Positions 25,059 through 33,259 are shown, counted from the first letter of the stretch. The stretch: DNA of 37,312 nt from Pseudoalteromonas sp. EB27 (GCF_001974875.1 NZ_MTQD01000024.1:1-37312), one strand, 5' to 3'. The notes: generated by a model not told the origin, from the sequence alone. Translations and numbers: made by a program.

Positions 25059-25084
25059 GTGCGCGCCTGGCACTAAGAGGGTGC
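25059..25084 (-). promoter_or_regulatory. Candidate NtrC enhancer, three half-sites
   Basis: Reading toward nirB, GCAC (25084-25081), GTGC (25073-25070) and GCAC (25062-25059) are each separated by exactly 7 bp. GCAC-N7-GTGC is the NtrC dyad. The site ends about 76 bp upstream of the sigma-54-like -24 element. The same triple arrangement occurs upstream of the transglutaminase operon. Confidence 0.6.
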
Positions 25085-25193
25085 AAGTATTGTCATTGTT
25101 TTGTGCATTATCAGTCAATAAAACACCCATTATCATTCATTGTGTATTGCGTTAAATTTAACCCATGAAATATGCACACGAATTACGAGCAAA

Positions 25194-27344
25194 ATGATAA
25201 ACACAAACTCAATAGATGCTTCACCTTTTCATGAAGGCGAGCTGGCAATACAAGACAAACTCGGTAAACGAGAAATAATGGCAACATTTGGCAAACGTGC
25301 TGTGCGCTCATTTATGCCAGAGCAGCATCAAGCCTTTTTTGAGCAGTTACCATTTGTGGTTGCAGGCAGTGTTGATGAAAACGCTGATCCGTGGGTATCT
25401 ATTGTTTCAGGACAGCCTGGCTTTTTAAGCTCACCCACACCCACATCATTATTAATGACCCACGCGGTTGATAAAAACGACCCCTTACATAACACGTTAA
25501 ATATTGCCGGCTCGCCAATTGGTTTGTTAGGCATTGAGCTAAACACGCGTAGGCGTAACCGTTTAAATGTGCGAATAGGTGAGGTAATTAGTGATAATAA
25601 AGTGAGTTTTAATGTTGATCAATCCTTTGGAAATTGCCCGCAGTATATTCAAACGCGCGACTTAACGTTTAATAGAGATCCTTTACTTAAAAGTAATGCA
25701 CTGCAAAAAGTTGAATTTACTACACTTGATAACGCAGCCAGTGCGTTAATTGACACCGCCGATACATTTTTTGTTTCGAGTTTTATAACCGCTAAAAACA
25801 ACCCAAAAATTGAAGGTGTTGATGTTTCTCACCGTGGTGGGTTGCCAGGTTTTGTAAAGCGCGAAGGTAACACATTAACGATTCCTGATTACGCAGGTAA
25901 TAATTTTTTTAATACCTTGGGTAACTTTTTATTAAACCCAAAAGCAGGTTTGCTATTTCCTGATTTTGACACGGGTAATGTATTAATGCTTACCGGCAGC
26001 GTTGAAATTTTATGGGACGGGCACCCAGAGCTTGAAGGCTTTATTGGCGCAGACCGAGGCTGGAAATTTACCCTCACTAAAGGAATGTGGCTTAAAAACT
26101 TACTCCCGTTTAGTGCTAAATTTGATGCTTATTCCCCTAACACTAAAATGACGGGCACGTGGCTTGAGGCTGATAAAAACAAACAAGCCGAAAAACTAAA
26201 ACATACTTGGCAGCCTTTAAAAGTAACCAAAATAACGAAAGAAAGTGATGTAATTACTTCCTTTTATTTAGAAGGGCATAACAATACAACCTTGTTACCG
26301 TTTAAAGCTGGGCAGCACTTAACCGTACAAATACCAAGTAAAAATAGTAGCAATAACAGTAATAGCAAACCTGTTATTAGAACCTACACCGTGTCATCGA
26401 GCCCTCATGAACTATTTTATCGGTTATCGATTAAAAAAGAGCTCAGTGGCGAGGTGTCTAACTACTTTCATAATAACGTAAAACTCGGGAGCGTTATTTT
26501 AGCTAAATACCCACAAGGGCAGTTTTTTATTGACCCAGCAAGCGCTAAACCTGCGGTATTAATTGGTGGTGGAATAGGCATTACACCTATGATCTCAATG
26601 GCTAAACACATTGCCAATGAAGGGTTAAGAACCCGTTATACTCGCTCGTTGCATATTTTTCACAGTGCTAAAAACACCCAACAGCGTGCTTTTTACAACG
26701 AGCTAAAAGCACTAGCAGATACGAGCGGCGGGGCAATTGATTACTACTCACTTTTATCTCAGCCTGAGCTTGATGAAAAACAAGGCAATGGCTTTAACTT
26801 AAAAAATGAGAGCTTTAATTTCAAAGACGAGGGCTTTGATTTAAAAGGGCGCATAAATGCGGATGTGTTTAGGTATTATTTACCACTTGATGATTACGAG
26901 TTCTTTTTATGTGGACCGCAAGCATTTATGCAGCATGTATATAACGAGCTGTTATTACTCGGTGTGCAGGACAAAAACATATTTGCGGAAGCATTTGGAC
27001 CCTCCAGTATTAAGCGCAAAGTACTTAACACAAACGAAGCGCCTAATAAAAGCAAAGAGATTAGTGTTGAGGAAGCAGACAACACTGTAATTAAATTTAG
27101 TAAATCGGGCTTTGAACAGCGCTGGAATGAAGGCGACAACACTATACTTAATGTAGCCGAAGCTCATGGTTTAGAACCTGAGTTTGGTTGTCGAAACGGC
27201 AGCTGCGGCAGTTGCGCCGTAAAAATAAACGCAGGTGCTGTGGTTTATCGCAATAACGTAAGTTATCCAGTAGAGGTAGGGCAGGCGCTGATTTGCTGCG
27301 CCGTACCGGCTAAAGGCGTTGATGAACTTGATTTAGAGCTGTAG
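25194..27344 (+). CDS. PPOX / ferredoxin-NAD reductase / 2Fe-2S fusion oxidoreductase
   Basis: Three modules in one chain of 716 residues. Residues about 20-310 form a pyridoxamine-5'-phosphate-oxidase-like flavin domain (PFVVAGSVDENADPWVS, RRRNRLNVRIGEV). Residues about 330-600 are a ferredoxin-reductase-type FAD/NAD domain (FKAGQHLTVQIP, IRTYTVSSSP, AVLIGGGIGITPMISM, FFLCGPQAFM). The C-terminus is a plant-type [2Fe-2S] domain with Cys666, Cys671, Cys674 and Cys701/702. Electrons would flow from NAD(P)H through FAD and the cluster to the PPOX flavin. The true acceptor is unknown. The ATG at 25194 is preferred to the upstream TTG at 25140, though its ribosome binding site is weak. It diverges from nirB, which hints at a role in nitrogen-oxide metabolism or detoxification. 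Confidence 0.85.
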   Translation: MINTNSIDASPFHEGELAIQDKLGKREIMATFGKRAVRSFMPEQHQAFFEQLPFVVAGSVDENADPWVSIVSGQPGFLSSPTPTSLLMTHAVDKNDPLHNTLNIAGSPIGLLGIELNTRRRNRLNVRIGEVISDNKVSFNVDQSFGNCPQYIQTRDLTFNRDPLLKSNALQKVEFTTLDNAASALIDTADTFFVSSFITAKNNPKIEGVDVSHRGGLPGFVKREGNTLTIPDYAGNNFFNTLGNFLLNPKAGLLFPDFDTGNVLMLTGSVEILWDGHPELEGFIGADRGWKFTLTKGMWLKNLLPFSAKFDAYSPNTKMTGTWLEADKNKQAEKLKHTWQPLKVTKITKESDVITSFYLEGHNNTTLLPFKAGQHLTVQIPSKNSSNNSNSKPVIRTYTVSSSPHELFYRLSIKKELSGEVSNYFHNNVKLGSVILAKYPQGQFFIDPASAKPAVLIGGGIGITPMISMAKHIANEGLRTRYTRSLHIFHSAKNTQQRAFYNELKALADTSGGAIDYYSLLSQPELDEKQGNGFNLKNESFNFKDEGFDLKGRINADVFRYYLPLDDYEFFLCGPQAFMQHVYNELLLLGVQDKNIFAEAFGPSSIKRKVLNTNEAPNKSKEISVEEADNTVIKFSKSGFEQRWNEGDNTILNVAEAHGLEPEFGCRNGSCGSCAVKINAGAVVYRNNVSYPVEVGQALICCAVPAKGVDELDLEL
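26790..26852 (+). repeat. Three in-frame 21-bp repeats inside the PPOX fusion gene
   Basis: Codes GFNLKNE, SFNFKDE, GFDLKGR: three imperfect seven-residue copies inserted between the NAD-binding helices and the FFLCGP strand of the reductase domain. They look like a slippage-generated loop expansion. Confidence 0.7.
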
Positions 27345-27367
27345 TGTTTTGAAATGCAGCTCTAAAT
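27331..27367 (+). repeat. 11-bp inverted repeat spanning the PPOX stop codon
   Basis: ATTTAGAGCTG and CAGCTCTAAAT form a perfect stem around the TAG. No U-tract follows, so it may protect the mRNA end rather than terminate. Confidence 0.5.
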
Positions 27368-27528
27368 ACATTAACTAAACTTGAGAATTAAAGTTCTGAG
27401 GAGTCCAGCTTGTTACAACCTACTTAATATAATCAAAAATTGAAAATACCTATAAATTATTTATCGCAGTATGAAGTCTCGTAGTAATTATCGGCTTTAA
27501 AATAGTTTTATAGTCACTTGTTATGTAT

Positions 27529-27852
27529 TTAAGCATTAATATATTGAGGTACTTTTTGTTTAAATAGTTTGATTAGAGCTGGTTCCATATATTCATAATC
27601 ATCTGGAATGCCTAAACATATGACACGTTGTTCTTTTAAATGCTTTTTAAAATATGTACGCAGCTTCTTTATCTGTGCTTGCTCCATGACAAAAATATAA
27701 TGGGCCCAAACAACATCGTCAACGCCTAAAGGTATTTCTGCATTATTATTTAATCCTGCAGAGCGAACATTAACATTTGGTAAATCTGAGAATATGGATT
27801 CTGCAGTTGGGCTTCTTAGTTTATTTTGACTACATATAAAGAGTAAGTTCAT
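27529..27852 (-). CDS. Low-molecular-weight protein tyrosine phosphatase-like protein
   Basis: Short 107-residue protein with the P-loop CSQNKLRS (Cys7-X5-Arg13-Ser) at the N-terminus, and SAG plus a later VVWAHYIFVMEQAQ segment. These fit a compact group of predicted tyrosine phosphatases related to low-molecular-weight PTPs. The general-acid region reads GIPDDYEYM, with Asp residues that could serve. It is shorter than the usual 150 residues but complete for this subgroup. It is monocistronic and convergent with the PPOX fusion. The physiological substrate is unknown. Confidence 0.8.
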   Translation of the reverse strand: MNLLFICSQNKLRSPTAESIFSDLPNVNVRSAGLNNNAEIPLGVDDVVWAHYIFVMEQAQIKKLRTYFKKHLKEQRVICLGIPDDYEYMEPALIKLFKQKVPQYINA

Positions 27853-28309
27853 CTACTTCCTTAGAGAAACATATAACGTCTGCTTAAACGGGCTAAAAAA
27901 TGGGTTGTAATGATCGACGTACTTAAATGGAACAATGGTGAACAGAAGTATTTTTAAAAGTTTTTATCTTTCTAATTATATAGATTTAGTTTCCCTTTGT
28001 TAATTAGAACTCTAATAAAATCGGAAAAGCGTTTCACGTCACTTATGTTCCCATAGGAGTATCTCGGTATTCTTTCTCGAATAAATTCAATTCAGATCTT
28101 CCTCTAGCATATACCTATTTTATTAGAGGACATTTTCTTTACTTTCTAATGGAAAAATCCATATACCCTATGAAATTCTACAAATAGCAAATAGCGTAAC
28201 CTATTGCAAATTATAAATATTATTCACTAAACTTCTAATCTCACTTAAACAAACACACAAAAAAGAGGCTTAATAGCCTCTTAAAAAATAGTATTAAAAA
28301 CTTAAAACA
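27853..28309. other. Intergenic region, no gene seen
   Basis: 457 AT-rich bp between the end of the GST gene and the start of the small phosphatase gene, both on the minus strand. It contains the GST terminator at its right end. I find no open frame with a credible start, no tRNA and no repeat. Confidence 0.5.
28256..28282 (-). terminator. Intrinsic terminator of the GST gene
   Basis: AAGAGGCT (28263-28270) and AGCCTCTT (28275-28282) form a perfect 8-bp stem with a 4-nt loop. On the minus strand it is followed by TTTTTTG. Confidence 0.8.
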
Positions 28310-28933
28310 CTAAGCGAGCAAACCCGCTTTTGTTTCAGGCATTGCTATAAAACCATCAAGTTTACGAACGTTGTTTAACCATCTTAAAATATTAGGGTAT
28401 TGCTCAAGTGATACGCCACCCTCCGGTGCGTGTGCTATGTACGAAAAGTTGGCAATGTCGGCAATAGTTGGTTGAGTGCCTACTAAGTATTCGCGATTTT
28501 GTAAGTACGCATCCATTGTTTTAAATAATGTATGGGCAATATTTATCGCGTTATGATGATCAAGCTCTGCGCCAAATACAGTGACTAAACGAGCTGAACA
28601 CGGACCTGAAGCCACAAGCCCTGCAGCAACGCTCAACCAGCGCTGAATGTGCGCTTGAACAGTAACATCTTCAGGGTACCAGGTTCTGTTAGCATCAAAT
28701 TTTTGTGCTAAGTACACTAAAATAGCGTTTGAATCGTTAATAATGTCGTCGTTGTTTTTAAGTACCGGTACTTGTCCAAAAATATTCATTTTTAGAAAGT
28801 CAGCGTGCTTTTGCGCGCCGTCTTGCAGTGCAACATCAACCATATTTACATCAAGCTTTAAAAGCGATGTAAATAGCTCTGCACGATGAGAATGACCAGA
28901 TAAAGTAAAACGGTATAGCGTTAGGTTGCTCAT
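28310..28933 (-). CDS. Glutathione S-transferase
   Basis: Two-domain GST of 207 residues. The N-terminal thioredoxin-like domain (1-80) has LYRFTLSGHSHRAELF, the cis-Pro segment GQVPVL and the glutathione gamma-glutamyl site DSNAILVYLA. The C-terminal helical domain (90-200) has the conserved PTIADIANFSY motif. Likely conjugates or reduces electrophiles using glutathione in the cytoplasm. It is divergent from a LysR regulator that probably controls it, with inverted repeats in the shared 116-bp region. Confidence 0.9.
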   Translation of the reverse strand: MSNLTLYRFTLSGHSHRAELFTSLLKLDVNMVDVALQDGAQKHADFLKMNIFGQVPVLKNNDDIINDSNAILVYLAQKFDANRTWYPEDVTVQAHIQRWLSVAAGLVASGPCSARLVTVFGAELDHHNAINIAHTLFKTMDAYLQNREYLVGTQPTIADIANFSYIAHAPEGGVSLEQYPNILRWLNNVRKLDGFIAMPETKAGLLA

Positions 28934-28956
28934 GGGTTGTCCTGTTTTTAATTTTG

Positions 28957-28992
28957 AATAGTGATTTTTAATAACGCTATTCTTTCACTATT
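28957..28992. promoter_or_regulatory. Inverted repeat in the GST/LysR divergent region
   Basis: AATAGTGA and TCACTATT, a perfect 8-bp inverted repeat with 20 bp between arms, lies between the two divergent genes. It is a candidate operator. TTTCA-N13-TGAAA at 28983-29005 overlaps it as an alternative LysR-type dyad. Confidence 0.4.
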
Positions 28993-29027
28993 ATCAGTTT
29001 TGAAAAACCAAGCTAGTAAGGAATAAA

Positions 29028-29046
29028 TGTCAATGCTATATTGACA
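29028..29046. promoter_or_regulatory. Inverted repeat at the LysR gene start
   Basis: TGTCAA-N7-TTGACA is a perfect dyad ending 3 bp before the ATG at 29050. It is well placed for autorepression. Confidence 0.35.
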
Positions 29047-29049
29047 ATC

Positions 29050-29943
29050 ATGGATACTATTATTGGCATTAAAACAATCATCGCGGTTGTTGAAACAGGC
29101 TCTTTTACAGCCGCAGGCGACAGACTAGGGCTTTCAAAGGCGCTGGTTAGTAAATATGTGGGCATTGTAGAGCAAGACTTAGGGGTTAGATTATTTAACC
29201 GCTCCACGCGTAGAATTTCGATTACCGAAGCGGGGCAAAGTTATTACGCAAGCGTAGTGCCGGTAATTGAAAGCTATAGCGAAATGCTCGATAACTTATC
29301 GGGTCAAACAGCCCTTGCTAGCGGCAAACTTCGGGTGAGTGCGCCGGTGTCGTTTGGCGAATCAAACCTTGCGCCGTTAATGCCTGAGTTACTGAGCCGA
29401 TACCCTGATTTAAGTATTGATTTAGTGCTTTCAGACAAAACAATTGATCTACTTGAAGAGGGTGTTGATTTAGCAATTAGAATTGGCAGTGTGTCTGACT
29501 CTAATTTAATTGCGCGGCAAATTACCAGTTACCCTTTAATTTTATGTGCATCAGCCGATTATATTCAGCGTTTTGGTGCACCAGCGAGTGTTGACGAGCT
29601 TGAACAACACGCCACGGTGATTGATAGCAACTTTAAAATAGGTCGCCATTGGCCTCTAGTTTCACCTAGTGGCGAGGCATTAACGGCAAACGTAAACTCG
29701 CGTGTTTCGGTTAATAATCCACAAGCTGTAAAAGAGGTGGTTGTAGCGGGTGGTGGTATTGGCTTAATCCCTGAAATAGTGGTGAGAGACGATATTGCAT
29801 CGGGCAAGCTTTTGCAGGTTATGGGGGACTATAAAACTTTTGAGTTTGGTTTATTTGCTATTTATCCGCATAGAAAGTTTGTAGCTCAAAAGGTTACGTC
29901 GTTTATTCAATTTTTATTTGAAAAGTTTGAAGCTAAAAAGTAA
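29050..29943 (+). CDS. LysR-family transcriptional regulator
   Basis: N-terminal winged helix-turn-helix (residues 1-60; VVETGSFTAAGDRLGLSKALVSKYV) followed by a LysR substrate-binding domain (about 88-295; LRVSAPVSFGESNLAPLMPELL, VDLAIRIG, VVAGGGIGLIPEIVV). It resembles the large LTTR group that often controls divergent oxidoreductases or transferases. The start is the ATG at 29050; the TTG at 29041 is an in-frame alternative with no better ribosome site. Divergent from the GST gene, so the usual LysR logic predicts that it regulates that gene and itself. The inducer is unknown. Confidence 0.9.
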   Translation: MDTIIGIKTIIAVVETGSFTAAGDRLGLSKALVSKYVGIVEQDLGVRLFNRSTRRISITEAGQSYYASVVPVIESYSEMLDNLSGQTALASGKLRVSAPVSFGESNLAPLMPELLSRYPDLSIDLVLSDKTIDLLEEGVDLAIRIGSVSDSNLIARQITSYPLILCASADYIQRFGAPASVDELEQHATVIDSNFKIGRHWPLVSPSGEALTANVNSRVSVNNPQAVKEVVVAGGGIGLIPEIVVRDDIASGKLLQVMGDYKTFEFGLFAIYPHRKFVAQKVTSFIQFLFEKFEAKK

Positions 29944-30005
29944 AGCCACTCTAAACCTTACTTTAAATTTAAAACTAAAACTAAAATTAAAACTAAGCCA
30001 AAAAC

Positions 30006-30043
30006 AAAAAGCCTAAAATCAGTTAAGTGATTTTAGGCTTTTT
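30006..30043. terminator. Bidirectional intrinsic terminator
   Basis: A perfect 16-bp stem (AAAAAGCCTAAAATCA and complement) with a 6-nt loop has T-runs on both strands. It serves the convergent LysR and Usp genes. A low-complexity AAAACT-rich tract (about 29960-30000) precedes it. Confidence 0.88.
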
Positions 30044-30094
30044 GTATGGGATTCTAAAACTTATTTAAAACCAATCCTTATTTAAAAATGGTTC

Positions 30095-30946
30095 TTACTT
30101 TAAAATAACCACTGGCACATCGCTGTTTTCGAGCATTTTAATGGTGTTACTACCTACAAAAAACTGCCTTAGTTTAGAGTGCCCAAACGCACCCATTACA
30201 ATTAACTCTACATTATTTTGCTCTTTGTATTGCATTAGCGAGTCAAAAATATTGCCTTCTAAAAAGCTTGCTGACACTTCAAACCCCATACTGAGAAGTT
30301 TATGCTGCGCGTTAATAAACTTTTCTTCGAGGTCTTTTTCGTTATTTTTGATACTCACTAAATGACAATGTAAGCCATGTAGCAATCCGCCATCAATCAC
30401 TTGTTGCAGTGCTTTGTCGGCTGTTTCTCGACCATCGTACGCAATCATGAATGATTCAGGTTGTTTAAATGTTTCAGGAATAAGTAATATAGGCTGAGTA
30501 GCATTACGTACTAAGGTTTCTATATGTGAGCCCAGCACTGCAAAACTATTACTATGTCCCGCACCATTTTGCCCAATAACAATAAGGCGTGTATCGTCTT
30601 TAAAGTCTATAACGGTGTTGAGTAAGTTACCGTGACGTTTTATTAATTCAAAATTAGTAATACCTGCCGATTTAGCGTGATCACTTACAGAACGTAATAA
30701 TTCGTCAGCCATTTTTAAATTTACTTTACCGCGTTGTTCGTCAAGCTTAACCATCTCATCAAGCAATGTTGATTGCGCGCCAAGCCCAATACTGCCTGAG
30801 TAGTCGCCGATATTAGTTTGCTGCGTTTTTTCAAGCGTATGCACAAAGCTAATTGGTTTATTTAGCTTTTTTGAAGCCCAAATAGCGGCTTCGGTTACAT
30901 TTTTAGTAATGGCAGAGCCATCTACATAAGTAACTATTTTAGTCAT
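30095..30946 (-). CDS. Tandem universal stress protein (UspA family)
   Basis: Two Usp domains in 283 residues: residues 1-140 (VTYVDGSAITKNVTEAAIWA, VIGQNGAGHSNSFAVLGSH) and 150-283 (SFMIAYDGRETADKAL, LIVMGAFGHSKLRQFFVGSNT). The G-2x-G-9x-G(S/T)-type ATP-binding pattern is clearest in the second domain. The ATG at 30946 has GGAG 7 bp upstream. A longer reading into the upstream gene is rejected. The SulP gene ends 10 bp upstream, so they form an operon. SulP-Usp pairs are common and are thought to link anion uptake to stress signalling. Confidence 0.9.
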   Translation of the reverse strand: MTKIVTYVDGSAITKNVTEAAIWASKKLNKPISFVHTLEKTQQTNIGDYSGSIGLGAQSTLLDEMVKLDEQRGKVNLKMADELLRSVSDHAKSAGITNFELIKRHGNLLNTVIDFKDDTRLIVIGQNGAGHSNSFAVLGSHIETLVRNATQPILLIPETFKQPESFMIAYDGRETADKALQQVIDGGLLHGLHCHLVSIKNNEKDLEEKFINAQHKLLSMGFEVSASFLEGNIFDSLMQYKEQNNVELIVMGAFGHSKLRQFFVGSNTIKMLENSDVPVVILK

Positions 30947-30956
30947 TACATTCTCC

Positions 30957-32447
30957 TTAATGTCCGCCAAGTAGTTTTTCGACTTCTTCAGGGTTGTTGT
31001 GTACACCAAATTTATCAACAACTGTTTCGGTTGCGCTATTCATACCAATAATATTAACTGTTGCGCCCTCACGCCTAAACTTAATAACCACCTTGTCGAG
31101 TGACGATACACCGGTGATATCCCAAAAGTGAGCATGGGTTAAATCAATTACTACGTTAGAAACCGCATTTTTAAAATCGAACGACGCTATAAATTGCTCC
31201 GCTGAGGCAAAAAATACTTGGCCAACAACTTCGTAAGTTATTTGATCGTTGCTTTCATCATGGTTAGCTTTAACCACCATAAAGCGACCAATTTTGTTCG
31301 CAAAAAATAATGTAGCTAGCAATACGCCAACTAAAACACCAATGGCTAGATTATGCGTGGCAACGACCACAATAACGGTGGAAATCATCACTACGTTTGA
31401 TGAAAGTGGATTCTTCTTTAAATCTTTAACTGATGTCCAAGAGAATGTACCAATCGACACCATAATCATTACTGCAACTAAGGCCGCCATAGGAATTAAC
31501 CGTAGCCATTCATCTAAAAACACCACCATGATGATTAAAAATGAACCTGCAATAAAGGTAGAAAGCCTGCCGCGACCGCCCGATTTAACATTAATAATTG
31601 ATTGTCCAATCATGGCGCAACCTGCCATACCACCAAATAAACCTGCGCCAATATTAGCAATACCTTGGCCTTTACATTCTTTATTACGATCGCTCGTTGT
31701 ATCAGTTAAGTCATCAACAATAGTGGCGGTCATCATTGATTCAAGTAAGCCTACAACCGCAAGACCAATTGAATATGGTAAAACAATTTGCAGCGTTTCG
31801 AGCGTTAGCGGTACATCGGGCCATAAAAATATAGGTAGGGTGTCTGGCAGTTCACCCATGTCGCCAACGGTTCTTATATCAAGCCCTAAAAACAGTGCAA
31901 GTAAGGTAATAACAACAATACAGACCAGAGGGGAGGGAATAATTTTACCAATAGTTGGAATATACGGAAATAAGTAAATAATACCCAAACCCGCTGCGGT
32001 CATCGCATAAACATGCCAAGTAACATTAGTCAGCTCAGGTAACTGCGCCATAAATATTAAAATCGCCAGCGCGTTTACAAACCCTGTTACAACAGAGCGT
32101 GATACAAAGCGCATTAATTCACCGAGCTTTAAAAAGCCTGCAAATATTTGTAGTACACCAGTGAGTAAGGTAGCAACCAGTAAGTATTCCAAACCATGAT
32201 CTTTAACTAGCGTTACCATTAATAGCGCCATTGCACCGGTAGCCGCCGATATCATGCCTGGACGTCCGCCTACAAAGGCAATAATAACGGCGATACAAAA
32301 TGAGGCGTACAAACCCACTTTTGGATCAACACCGGCAATAATAGAAAAGGCAATAGCCTCAGGTATTAGGGCAAGCGCCACAACAATACCAGCAAGCACA
32401 TCGCCACGAACATTAGAGAGCCAATCTCTTTTTACGTGATCAAACAT
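30957..32447 (-). CDS. SulP-family anion transporter with STAS domain
   Basis: Inner-membrane transporter of 496 residues. It has about 11-14 hydrophobic segments in residues 10-390. The SulP signature near the start (DVLAGIVVALALIPEAIAFSIIAGVDPKVGLY) and LSTFIAGSFLI further on support the family. A cytoplasmic STAS domain occupies about 400-490 (VVIDLTHAHFWDITGVSSLDKVV). Substrates in the family include sulfate and bicarbonate. Shorter SulP proteins of this kind in marine bacteria are often annotated as bicarbonate transporters, but the sequence alone does not decide. Co-transcribed with the tandem Usp gene. Confidence 0.88.
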   Translation of the reverse strand: MFDHVKRDWLSNVRGDVLAGIVVALALIPEAIAFSIIAGVDPKVGLYASFCIAVIIAFVGGRPGMISAATGAMALLMVTLVKDHGLEYLLVATLLTGVLQIFAGFLKLGELMRFVSRSVVTGFVNALAILIFMAQLPELTNVTWHVYAMTAAGLGIIYLFPYIPTIGKIIPSPLVCIVVITLLALFLGLDIRTVGDMGELPDTLPIFLWPDVPLTLETLQIVLPYSIGLAVVGLLESMMTATIVDDLTDTTSDRNKECKGQGIANIGAGLFGGMAGCAMIGQSIINVKSGGRGRLSTFIAGSFLIIMVVFLDEWLRLIPMAALVAVMIMVSIGTFSWTSVKDLKKNPLSSNVVMISTVIVVVATHNLAIGVLVGVLLATLFFANKIGRFMVVKANHDESNDQITYEVVGQVFFASAEQFIASFDFKNAVSNVVIDLTHAHFWDITGVSSLDKVVIKFRREGATVNIIGMNSATETVVDKFGVHNNPEEVEKLLGGH

Positions 32448-32536
32448 GTAAATAACCTAATTAGTTAGTTTCCCAAAGTATAGGGGAATATTTTATTTAA
32501 ATAACAATGATTCTCGCGCAGATGGCGATTAAGGTT

Positions 32537-32549
32537 GCACGTAACGTGC
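32537..32549. promoter_or_regulatory. Palindrome upstream of the SulP gene
   Basis: GCACGTAACGTGC is a perfect dyad with a one-base centre, 90 bp upstream of the SulP ATG. It is a possible operator. The rest of 32448-32717 holds a run of seven G (near 32560) and no gene. Confidence 0.3.
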
Positions 32550-32717
32550 CGATGAAAAAGGGGGGGTTGCCTAGGGCGGCGTAAGTTTCAAGTAAAAAGC
32601 TCCTTTTTGATTAGTTTATATTAATAATGCAAACGAATTAAAGGTATCACATATATATTAGCAATATGCTGTTTGGCCTTAAAGACCAAACTTTAATCCA
32701 ATAATGTTTTTGAATAT

Positions 32718-32985
32718 TTAAAACTCAAACGTAAAACCAAACTCTCTTAGTTTTTCGTACACGTTTATGTCAAAACGGTACAAAGTTGCGGCTCTGTGTG
32801 CCACATTGGTCTGTTTTTCTTTGCAGTTTATCAATAAGTTCATTTTTTGAAACTTACGTCTAAAGTTAGGTTTATCGAGTGATTTATTTAAAATCGACTC
32901 ATAAATACATTGCAGTTCAAGCAAGGTAGCGGTCTACTTTACCAAAAGCACCTAACTGACCCAAATAAAGGTTTTCAATACAGAT
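32718..32985 (-). pseudogene. Nudix (NrtR-like) gene remnant with internal deletion
   Basis: The 3' part encodes LELQCIYESILNKSLDKPNF, then RRKF and YRFDINVYEKLREFGFTFEF at the end: the winged-helix tail of the Nudix/NrtR family (NRFRR-like and YRFD motifs). Upstream on the same strand, 32985-32930 reads ENLYLGQLGAFGKVDR, a segment found much earlier in these proteins. The frame then breaks, so about 100 residues, including the rest of the Nudix region, are missing. The gene is dead. A second decayed copy of the tail lies at 35445-35625. Confidence 0.75.
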
Positions 32986-33123
32986 TGTACTATTTACGAC
33001 ACACAGATCTGTAAGGTCTAAGCTTTCGTCTTTACGAACTCAATAGCTAATTAAATATCAGGAATATCATTAACTTTAGCGATTATAAAAAGGCTGAAAG
33101 TAACTAAGGCGTTGAACTTTTCA

Positions 33124-33153
33124 GTACGACTGAGTGAATTCGAACCACCGACC
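33124..33153 (-). repeat. tRNA 3'-end fragment, copy 1
   Basis: Differs at one base of 30 from copy 2 (33216-33245). It covers the T-arm and acceptor 3' strand of a tRNA read on the minus strand, but lacks CCA. Sequence farther left does not continue as the same tRNA. Confidence 0.6.
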
Positions 33154-33213
33154 TTTGGACCGGGCGATTAAGAGTAGGTAGTACTTTTTCTTAGGTTTTT
33201 TATTACTTTGAAT

Positions 33214-33259
33214 TGGTACGACTGAGTGGATTCGAACCACCGACCCCTACCATGTCAAG
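33214..33259 (-). pseudogene. tRNA-Val(GAC)-like 3' half, copy 2
   Basis: Read on the minus strand: anticodon-loop bases CTTGACAT, the anticodon-stem 3' arm GGTAG, variable loop, T-arm GGTGG-TTCGAAT-CCACT, acceptor arm CAGTCGT and ACCA. The 5' half (acceptor, D-arm, anticodon 5' arm) is absent, so it cannot be a functional tRNA. The sequence resembles tRNA-Val with anticodon GAC. Such 3' halves are typical scars of elements that integrate in tRNA genes. Confidence 0.65.

Noticed and set aside
25068..25085. Plus-strand TGGCAC...GGTGCA resembling a sigma-54 promoter for the PPOX gene
   Set aside because: GG and GC are 12 bp apart instead of 10; the same bases are better explained as NtrC half-sites for nirB.
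31249..31977. Open frame of 242 codons opposite the SulP gene
   Set aside because: Antisense shadow; Thr/Ile/Pro-rich, no domain, no start signals.
32522..32540. TGGCGATTAAGGTTGC resembling sigma-54 -24/-12
   Set aside because: Spacing is 11 bp rather than 10, and no gene follows on the plus strand.
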